Shown: piece by piece, positions 8,842 through 15,762 of the stretch
Numbering within the stretch: position 1 is the first letter of the stretch
Layout of the letters: each line of letters starts with the position of its first letter
Assembly (NCBI GenBank): GCA_016098155.1
Contig: JAAAJB010000719.1
Span: 1 to 15,762 of the forward strand
DNA length: 15,762 nt
Source: Actinomortierella ambigua
Lineage: Eukaryota > Mortierellomycota > Mortierellomycetes > Mortierellales > Mortierellaceae
Reading direction: 5' to 3'
Position numbers and translations under genes: made by a program
The notes under the pieces: generated by a model
What the model was told of the DNA's origin: nothing
Databases searched by the model: none
Seen by the model: only the letters and a program-made list of their open reading frames with translations

Positions 8842-10929
8842 TTATGAGGTCCGGCCACCTCGGGATTTTTGGATATGGCCAGGACTATACTGCGCATAAG
8901 AGCTCTTCTCGGTGGCTAGCGGGAACGACTTGCCGATCAAGTAGACACGATTCCTGGCCTCCTTCTCGATAACAGTGCGGGTGTGCAGATTGAGCTGGTG
9001 CGAAAAGACTGTTCCTGTCATGTATGCATCAAAGTACGCCGAGTGGAACTTTTCTGGTGTCAGTGCACTGTTCTCGATCGTCGGTTCTGCTTCTGCAAGG
9101 GGGGCTACGATGCTTGAAGAGGAGAGGGGCGCCGGTGAAGTGGTTTCTGCTATCTTCATGGCGGTGGCAGTTTCTGGCAGTGATGCTGGGTCTCGCGATG
9201 TCGAATCTTCCTCACTTTCATTTTGTGACCCTTCATTCATCCTTTGCTTCTTGTGCGTCTTTTTGTGTTTGCTCTCTTCGTGGTCAAGGATCGCATCCAA
9301 GTCGTGGGTTCGCTCGCATCGAGTTCCGTTCCTACAGTGGCCATGGAGCTAGTGGTTCAAAAAAGATGGTAAAGAATCAGTGAAGATTTCGGCGTTATGA
9401 CAGTCGAAACGTTGGTCATAAGAGGTATGCTTCATTATGCTCACGAACTTACCGCAAAGTGCTCGCAAATTTCGACATGACCTCTGCTTCTTTTTGGCTG
9501 TATCTTTTTCAAAGTGGAGGCGTGGAGAGGTAGCCGTTCCTGGATATCAAAGGTAGAGTATACAAGTAGCTTCTTGTGTTTCTTGGTGCCTTTCTTAGCC
9601 TCTTCCAAATGATCACTTGATTCCTCTTTGTCTTCACGTCGATCGTCCTCTTTGTGCTTCTTGTCGTTACAGTGTGTGGTCTCGGATACTACAGATGCCA
9701 GTTTAAGACGAGTCTGCGTATCTTTGCGCTCGTACTTGCGGAAAAGATAAGACAAGAAGCTTACCGGCTCGCGTGTTACATAGTCAGAGATGTATTTGGT
9801 GTCGTAGATGCCAGCTGGAAACATGTCACTCAAATCTGCTGTGAATGTAGACAACTTTGCTGGCAGTGACAAGTAGAAGCTAATGATTGTAAGCAAGCGA
9901 GGTGATGGTGTTAGAATGACGAACGGACAGACATGACTCATCGCACTACAGGTGTTTGCTCTAGTCATAGATTCGCCAGCGTGCTTGCCTTTGGTAGAGA
10001 AAGATGAGGTCCAGAAAGCCATTGTGAACAACGATGGGGACATGGCGCGTCATGATGCGCTTGACGATCGCTCGCATGATGGCAGTCGAATCGCCCTTTC
10101 CGCTCGATTCCTAGAGTGTGATGAACCCAAAGAGGTATGCAGTGTATCAGTGGCCCATTCCCAGTGTGTTCATGGTCAAGTCCTCTACACAGATAGAGTC
10201 GATGGCTGGAAAATCGGGCTTTCTTACACTGTCATCGCCATCCTTGTAGAGGATTCCCTCCTTCGCCCACTGGTTTAGATCTACACCCGTCTCGGCGAGG
10301 AATCTCATGCTATTTGGAGTCACACTGAAATCGTGCTGTATTGCAAGAGTTGGTTCAAAATGTGGTCGTATCAGTGCACGTGAGTTGATCACCACGTCTA
10401 CATCCAGCGTTGCAACAGCGTGAGTCTGTCGAAACAAGCAAACAGGCAGACATACATTCTTGAGCATGGAGAAATTAAAGTTGTGGACGACAAAGGCGCG
10501 CTCCCAACCGCAACCTCCATGCAGGATCAAGTCTTCATCGCTATTGTGTCCGTGGTCTGTGTCCTTGCCCTTTTGGTCCGCTACTCCTGTGCTTTGATGA
10601 CTATCGACAATAGGGTGCTGCTGTGATTGGCGTTGCCGTGGTTTCTTGGTGAATATGGACAAGCCAAAGGCGATCAAGGCATGACTTTTGGCAATGGAGC
10701 AGAGGTTTTCATATCTCTCCTGCACGTTGGAAGCCTTGGTGGCGTTGAGGTTGTCGCCAAATCCCGTAAACTCGACATCAAGGGCAATAAAGGTGGCCTG
10801 TTTGAGCAGTTCAACCACCTTGGGCTGCAGCTCGGCCAGGTTGTCCCGGGTAACCTGATTGTGGGTCGGGATGGACGCCGCTGCGGTGATGGGTGTGGAC
10901 ATTTGAGATGCAGAAGACGGCTGGAGCAT
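8842..10929 (-). CDS. TOE1: TOE1-type 3' exoribonuclease (DEDD nuclease + CCCH zinc finger), 545 aa
   Basis: The minus-strand exons are 10929-10456, 10335-10228, 10110-9989, 9879-9453 and 9348-8842. TOE1 is a nuclear CAF1-family deadenylase that trims snRNA 3' tails. The catalytic acids are visible: D51 and E53 (FIALDVEF), D228 (VVHNGFLDL) and D261 (GIYDTKY). A C-x8-C-x5-C-x3-H zinc finger (CEHFALHGHCRNGTRCERTH) is rebuilt exactly by splicing exons 4 and 5. A lysine-rich stretch resembling a nuclear localisation signal precedes the zinc finger. The family's C-terminal block FHSAYFDAYMTG and NRVYLIGKSFPL ends the protein. Human TOE1 is 510 aa. Exon 1 carries an acidic insertion (about residues 97-137). 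Intron 3 (9988-9880) seems to begin with GC (AAAG|GCAAGC); it gives LYQSFYLSLP as in the family, and no GT donor works. Intron 1 (120 nt) is open in frame. The gene is divergent from EXO1. Confidence 0.93.
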
Positions 10930-11110
10930 TGTGCTCGTTCACAGTGCCACAAGAAAGGGTGGTGTGGACAGAGAGAGCAGTCCAAATTTGTCGATTGTTT
11001 GAAAACACCTCCTGCAGGGCCTGGACTTGTTATTCATCGCGTCGTGCCTCTCGTCCATTCCTTTTCTTTCCCCCTCTCTTCTTTCCATTCACTGTACTGT
11101 GCCCTGAAGG
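10930..11110. promoter_or_regulatory. Bidirectional TOE1/EXO1 promoter
   Basis: Only 181 bp separate the start codons of TOE1 (minus) and EXO1 (plus), so both promoters must lie here or within the transcribed ends. A long CT-rich tract (about 11055-11090) sits just upstream of the EXO1 ATG, a common fungal leader or initiator feature. No TATA box is evident. Confidence 0.6.
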
Positions 11111-14100
11111 ATGGGAATTCAAGGCCTTCTGCCGTTGCTCAAGTCCATTGAGCGGCCATTCCACCTCAAGGACTGTGCCGGCATGACCCTAGCAGTCGAT
11201 GGATATGTTTGGCTACACAAGGGTGCCTTTGCCTGTGCACAGGAGCTCTGCCTTGGCCTCCCAACTCAAAAGTACAAAGTTGCTCATGCTAGCCATCCTT
11301 TTCCTAGCTGTTGTTTGGTGTGTAAAGGGCAGAGGATAATCGTGTTCGGATTAGTGCTGCTGGTCTCATTCTCTTTTCTTTGCCGCCAAAACTCTCTGTC
11401 GATAGATACATCTCCTATTTCATGCACCGAGTTCAAATGTTTCGACACTACGGAGTTACACCGCTTATTGTGTTCGATGGCGGGTATCTACCTTCCAAGG
11501 CGTCAACAGAAACTGAACGACTTGCGTAAGGCATCCCTCCTTCCATCTATGTTAAAAGAACCGTTAGTGACGTTTTCTACCTCTAACGCCTGAACTATCC
11601 CTCTTCCAATTTAACCGCGTCTGCAATTGCTCTAGGCGTCGAGAAGCTAGCAAGAAGAAAGCGATGGATCTGTGGCGTGCGGAGCGGAGGAAAGAGGCAC
11701 TCGATCAATTTCGCAAGTGTGTGGATGTCACTCCAGAAATGGCCTTTGCAGTCATTCAGGCTCTTGAAGCAGCCAAAGTCGAATACGTCGTGGCACCCTA
11801 CGAGGCTGACGCTCAATTGGCTTACCTTGAAAAGACTGGAAAGGTGCAGGGGATCGTGACAGAGGACTCTGACCTGCTAGTCTTTGGTTGCAAGCGCGTA
11901 AGTGGCGCGCCTTCGCGGCTATGCGTACCCCTCTCCTGGAAGCGAGGAATCGGTCTCTCAAGGTATGGAGGTTAACTCTTCTTTTTTTCTGCATCGGCCT
12001 CTTCTCATTGTCTTTAGATGATATTTAAGCTGGATCAGTATGGAGCAGGGATTGAGATTCGACACGAGCATCTGACCAGAGTACAGGAGGTGTCGTTTCA
12101 CAACTGGAGCATGACGGAGATTCGCCACATGTGTATCTTGTCTGGGTGCGACTATCTTCCGTCCATCCCTGGCATGGGTCTAAAGACGGCATATCGTATG
12201 CTCCGCAGGCACAAGACATATGGGAGAGTGATCAAGGATGTCCGGATGGAGAACACTAGCACTCGCGTCCCCATCAACTACGAGCAGCAGTTTGAACAAG
12301 CGGACATGACATTTCTGTATGCACGAGTTTACGACATGGACCAAAAGTGCTTGGTGCATCTGAGTGAGGTCCCCGATGATCTGAAAGATTTATTGGCCAC
12401 CTCAGAATATGACTTTCTTGGACCGTAAGTCCACCGCAATGCCGACATAAGATGAGCCCAGCGCGACAATCCCCTTTCTATGGCCTTCCTGCGACTGACA
12501 AACCTTCTTTCAACTTACCTCACTCCTCCCACACCAGGCTGCTATCACCCGAAGTTGCTCATGGAATTGCTACTGGACGACTCAATCCGATTACCAAGGA
12601 GCCATTGACATTACCCAGTGGCGCTCGACATCCGCAACTCCCCAAGTCTCTATTAAGCTCAGGAAAAGAGAACAACATGGTAAGCAGCTATTTCGTATGT
12701 TTCTTCGACCTGTGGTTAATGAAGGGCAAGAGATCGAGGATTCTAATTTCCACCTCCCTCCTCCTCCCTTCCCCAGTCTTATCGTGCACCACGTCCCCCA
12801 GTCTCGGCTTCATCCAAGTCGATTCAGTCGTATTTCTCAAAGCCACCACAGCGTCATGAATCATCGGAGCAACCAAAGTCGTCTGTCAGCTCTTCACTGT
12901 CAGAATCCATCACTCGCAAGCGGGAACAGCCGGCATTGTCAGAGGGGTCAATAAGTTTAAAGCGACAATGCTCTAACGAGAATGCGGCGTCAAGAACAGT
13001 GGAAACCAAAGCACCCGAGGCACCATCGTCTGTGACACCCACCAAAACTATGCAAAAATCGACAGAAAAGCACGACCATGTTGTGGTTGAATCAAAGAGC
13101 CGGTTCTTTGGGTTTGATACGCATCAGGAACACGAGGACTTTGAAAACGGCATTGTACCTGAGAGCCCACTCAAGTCCCGAAGGTCCATGGTGACTGGTC
13201 GAGAGGATAGCGGTGTTGGACTGGACGAGCTACAGCTACAGCAACATTCGAGTCTGGCGTTTGAGGCCCGGTGGTATTTGCCCAAATTTGCGCGGACCAG
13301 CGTCGAGAATGGAGTCGGCAAACTTGTCTATTGTGAGGACTCTGACGTTGCAGATGAGAGCGAGCCTGATGCAGACAGCGAGAGCTATAGCGGGCAGGAA
13401 GAAGGTAACGAGACAGCGACATCCCAAGCCTCTGGTTCACAGCGGTCGACACAGCCATCCACAGACGTGGCGCTGGATCGAGGCGAAGGCGAAGACAATG
13501 GTGGCAGCAGTAGCGGCAGCAGTGCAAAGTCGATCGCCGAGGAGAGCATCGTAAAAGGATGGCGCGAGCGGTTTTCAAACTCTGCAGCCCCCGAGCGATC
13601 CACTGGACTGACAAAGGCTTTTGAGAAGATGAAGCGGTCGTCAGTGGCCTCACCCCTTTTCACCAATACCTCTTCCCAGCAAGGCGCAGTGCGACTTGGG
13701 AAGGTTGGCCCCCTAAACTTTGGTTTGCCACCCACATCGCCATCTTTACCGTCTTCAACTAGCGATATCTCACCGCCATTATCACAATCATCCGACCCAG
13801 CAACGGGGTCAGCAGTCAGCCGTGGACGTGGCCGACCACCCTTGACCAATCGCATGTCTGGCACTGGAGGGGGTTCGAAACGCGCCGCCCCCATCATCCA
13901 TGTGCATTCGCATGATGCCAAGTACCACTTGGACCATCCAAAGGGCAGGCCCCCACTGATGCCGCGAACGAATCTCCCCTTGGCCACAGCGACGACCAAC
14001 TCTTCCTCCACTGTGACAGCCAGCAAAGTGAGCAAGCCTATCGGTTCCTCGTCTGGCAAGGCCGGAAGCACGCCTGGTGCGTCGCTCCAACAGATGCTTC

Positions 14101-14147
14101 AACTCGATCGCTTCAAGTATACCCCAGCCTCATCCTCCCTATCATGA
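11111..14147 (+). CDS. EXO1: Exonuclease 1 (EXO1), 820 aa
   Basis: The exons are 11111-11271, 11406-11525, 11636-11897, 12018-12424, 12538-12679 and 12777-14147. EXO1 is the Rad2/XPG-family 5'-3' exonuclease and flap nuclease of mismatch repair and double-strand-break resection. The nuclease core (residues 1 to about 350) starts MGIQGLL and has the metal-binding acids D30, D78, E150, D152, D171, D173 and D226 (LSGCDY), nearly identical in number to human EXO1. The H2TH region (PGMGLKTAYR) follows. The long tail is Ser-rich and disordered, as in other EXO1 proteins. It carries KSRFF (471-475), matching the MLH1-binding MIP box, and SIQSYF (379-384), resembling a PCNA-binding motif without the leading Gln. 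The first intron uses GTACAA, the others GTAAGN. The length suits the family (human 846, yeast 702). The ATG at 11111 gives the invariant N-terminal Gly2. ATTAAA at 14168 is a possible poly(A) signal. Confidence 0.95.
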
Positions 14148-14506
14148 ATGTTTATCACCCGTTAACCATTAAAGTGTACAGTAATCGCTGCCACCATGCT
14201 TGAGCCTACATCTTTTTGAAGTTGCTTGTTCTTCGCGGAAGTTCTGACGGACGGTAAAAATTGTCGCTGTCCTGATGCTGGGACAAAATCAACCCTGCCA
14301 CACCCTCCCATTGAACTTTTATGCCCTTGAGCAAAGGATATCGGAGACCATTTGGTCACAAGGATAAAGACTTTTCTAAGAGTGCTCAGACCGTGATTAT
14401 CAGCGTGTCAAGTGACTGATCGCCATTCCCCGCCCTCTCAGTGATCCTGCATCGGAGCAGGATCAGTGCAAGAATATAGCAAGCGATCAGTAGATGACCA
14501 GATCCT
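14148..14506. other. EXO1 3' flank without a recognisable gene
   Basis: This stretch of about 360 bp follows the EXO1 stop. It contains the EXO1 3' UTR (ATTAAA at 14168-14173), a perfect short hairpin (14442-14465) and GATCAG-like words clustered nearby. A 65-codon minus-strand frame (14359-14162) resembles no family I know. Confidence 0.4.
14442..14465. repeat. Perfect 9-bp inverted repeat, 6-nt loop
   Basis: TGATCCTGC (14442-14450) is followed by ATCGGA and then GCAGGATCA (14457-14465). It could be a transcript hairpin near the EXO1 3' end or a palindromic protein site. Its role is unknown. Confidence 0.6.
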
Positions 14507-14830
14507 TTGGTTTTGGAGCAGGGTGGTTATTGCACAGAGATAGAGGAATGGTTGCACACAAACGTACCTCTGGTCATGTCAGAGGCGACGTTGGCGAGGT
14601 GCTTGGTTGTGGCGGACTTTGCAGGTCCTTGGGTACCAGTTTTGGGAGCGCCGATATCTTGTCGACATCAGGTCGGGTCATGCTCCAGCGCCTGGAGTGG
14701 CTCGGCGATGCCGTCATCGAGCTCCTAGCGAGCGAGTACTGGTGTTCCCGACCGCTGGCTACCACCCCTGCCTCCTCCATAATGTTTGATGTGAAGACCC
14801 TCGCTACCTGTAACCAATTTCTTAGTCCGG
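14507..14830 (+). pseudogene. RNase III (Dicer-like) domain remnant, left copy
   Basis: The plus strand encodes the RNase III signature QRLEWLGDAVIEL (14686-14724), matching the PROSITE-type pattern E-x-L-G-D, followed by YW, MFDVKTLATCNQFL and no further family similarity. Upstream, the start of an RNase III domain (LGYQFWERRYLVDI, about 14628-14669) is in a different frame. A plausible preceding segment (EIEEWLHTNVPLVMSEATLA, from about 14534) is in a third. The domain is therefore split by at least two frameshifts and ends abruptly, with no helicase, PAZ or dsRNA-binding part in the window. It looks like a decayed fragment of a Dicer-like or other RNase III gene. An open 196-codon frame through it (14494-15084) is not a plausible protein because its second half is antisense to the right copy. 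Confidence 0.65.
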
Positions 14831-15032
14831 TCACTATCTTCCTCGCCACTGACGTATCGGCAGCAGCCGAGGAAGAACGTGAGAGCACGCCAAGAAATTG
14901 GTTGCAAGTATCCAGGGTCTTCACATCAAACATGATCGACGGGGCAGTGGTGGTGGCCAGCGGCCGGGAACGCCAGTATCCGCTCGCCAGGAGCTCGATC
15001 ACCACCTCACTGAGCCACTCCTGGCGCTCGAA
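14683..15032. repeat. 350-bp imperfect inverted repeat built from the RNase III fragment
   Basis: The left arm 14683-14824 aligns without gaps to the reverse complement of 14891-15032. By hand I count 117 of 142 positions identical (about 82%), including a perfect 20-bp block (14782-14801 with 14914-14933). The 66-nt centre contains another 9-bp complementary pair (14837-14845 with 14868-14876) almost on the same axis, so the symmetry nearly reaches the middle. About half of the codon differences between arms are synonymous, which suggests both copies were once coding or came from diverged paralogues. A transcript on either strand would form a long hairpin. Confidence 0.85.
14870..15032 (-). 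pseudogene. RNase III (Dicer-like) domain remnant, right inverted copy
   Basis: The minus strand repeats the same domain core: FERQEWLSEVVIELLASGYW, MFDVKTLDTCNQFLGVLS. The signature is broken where the left copy reads GDA; here it reads SEV, so the catalytic Asp is lost. CNQFLGVLS continues the family pattern slightly further than the left copy does. Sequence before the signature (ILNAGTGTISQAV) shows no RNase III similarity I can recognise. The copy is an inactive fragment facing the left copy tail to tail. The open frame runs on into the antisense of the left copy, which is an artefact of the palindrome. Confidence 0.65.
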
Positions 15033-15762
15033 CACGGCCTGGCTTATGGTTCCGGTACCAGCGTTCAGGATGGAGATTCGTTGAGGATTGTGGCTGTGCC
15101 TATTACTAATTCAATCAATTCTAATACGTACTGCAAAAGAGAGTGGATATCTTGCACGAAAGGTACTTTTACTACTGAGTGCGGTAAAGGAGTGAGCTTG
15201 TCTGCGAATGCGAGAGCAGAATTCCTTTCCACCCGCAGTCCCTTTTATACGCACAAAGGCTAAGCCCCTTTAATCTGGCTGGTTGCACGGGATTATTGCC
15301 GAGGAGTGAATAATGACGAGAGTACGAGACAGAAAAAGGAGTACGGGACAGAGGAAGGAGAGAAAAGAGGAAATAAACTGTGTATCCCAGGTATGCTTTG
15401 GGAGTTGAATGAATGGCGCAGGATGTGGAAATAGAGGTGCTGCCACTTTTTTGTTCTGCTACACCGCCTATCGGTACATGTTCACGCGCAGGATCCCACA
15501 GGCGGTGAGTTGAGTGTATTGGAGGAGGTCCGGCGCGCGGGGACTCGCCTGTGGTCTGTCAAAGGAGAGCAGTCCGCAAAGCTCCTCCTCCGACCATGCG
15601 GTCTTGAGAGTGCGATCGCTCAGGCTGCTGTAGAGGCATTTTATTCTCTCTGCTAAAGCTGTAGAAGCGGCGCACATGTGCGCGGGGGTGTGAGACTCTC
15701 TATGAAGTCTAAATCTCTCCCCAAGCCACCAGTCTGGGGAAGTGAATGAGGCTGAGAGCTTA
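15033..15762. other. Right flank without an assignable gene
   Basis: These 730 bp contain no family I recognise. They include purine-rich sequence with two similar GAGTACG(A/G)GACAG words (about 15318-15355). A minus-strand frame is open from the window edge to a stop at 15468: about 98 codons, 69 from its internal ATG at 15677. It has plausible amino-acid composition (SPDWWLGERFRLHRE..., ALAERIKCLYSSLSD...) and could be the end of a gene starting beyond the window, but I cannot support a product. Confidence 0.4.

Noticed and set aside
9654..10278. Plus-strand frames opposite TOE1
   Set aside because: They are shadows of the TOE1 exons and lack family similarity.
12452..12859. 135-codon plus-strand frame with its own start codon
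   Set aside because: It spans EXO1 introns 4 and 5; only exon 5 within it is coding.
14574..15035. 153-codon minus-strand frame through the palindrome
   Set aside because: The first third is the right RNase III copy; the rest is antisense of the left copy. Kept only as part of the pseudogene call.
14494..15084. 196-codon plus-strand frame through the palindrome
   Set aside because: It reads the left RNase III copy in sense and the right copy in antisense, so it is not one evolved protein. The domain start also lies in another frame.
1..15762. CRISPR array, insertion sequence, phage or biosynthetic cluster
   Set aside because: No regularly spaced repeats, transposase motifs, structural phage genes or co-directional enzyme sets were seen.

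Overview
The window looks like nuclear DNA of a filamentous fungus, most likely early-diverging and probably Mortierellomycotina (inference). The evidence is compact spliced genes with 87-158 nt introns, near-balanced base composition, a protein kinase fused to Sel1 repeats (an architecture I associate with Mortierella and arbuscular mycorrhizal fungi), and orthologues of UBR7, TOE1, EXO1 and PET117. No bacterial operon, CRISPR array, insertion sequence or phage gene is visible.

Layout. 68-138 (-) is a tRNA-Pro(CGG). 452-694 (+) is a small intronless ChaB-family gene. 1189-3668 (+) is a TKL-like kinase with about nine Sel1 repeats and a poly-Asn tract in its activation loop. 3845-5694 (-) is a secreted copper radical oxidase of the glyoxal oxidase type with three exons. 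6174-8160 (+) is UBR7 (UBR box plus PHD finger) with six exons. 8330-8693 (-) is a two-exon PET117, found only by splicing two short pieces. 8842-10929 (-) is TOE1, a DEDD 3' exonuclease with a CCCH zinc finger, five exons. 11111-14147 (+) is EXO1, six exons. From 14148 to the right edge I see no intact gene. Instead there is a decayed RNase III (Dicer-like) fragment present as a head-facing inverted repeat (14683-14824 and 14891-15032) that would fold into a long hairpin if transcribed.

All splice models were built by hand from frame and family similarity, and each total coding length is divisible by three. Of 18 introns, three (in the oxidase, PET117 and TOE1 genes) appear to use GC rather than GT donors, far more than the one or so percent usual in eukaryotes. 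Two introns have uninterrupted poly(A) tracts of 20-24 nt at or next to the 3' splice site.

Functionally the genes are mostly housekeeping and unrelated: translation, signalling, extracellular hydrogen peroxide production, histone ubiquitination, cytochrome oxidase assembly, snRNA 3' trimming and mismatch repair/end resection. TOE1 and EXO1 are divergent over 181 bp, and the oxidase and UBR7 over 479 bp. The part that most deserves follow-up is the RNase III inverted repeat, a possible source of small RNAs against the fungus's own Dicer-like gene.
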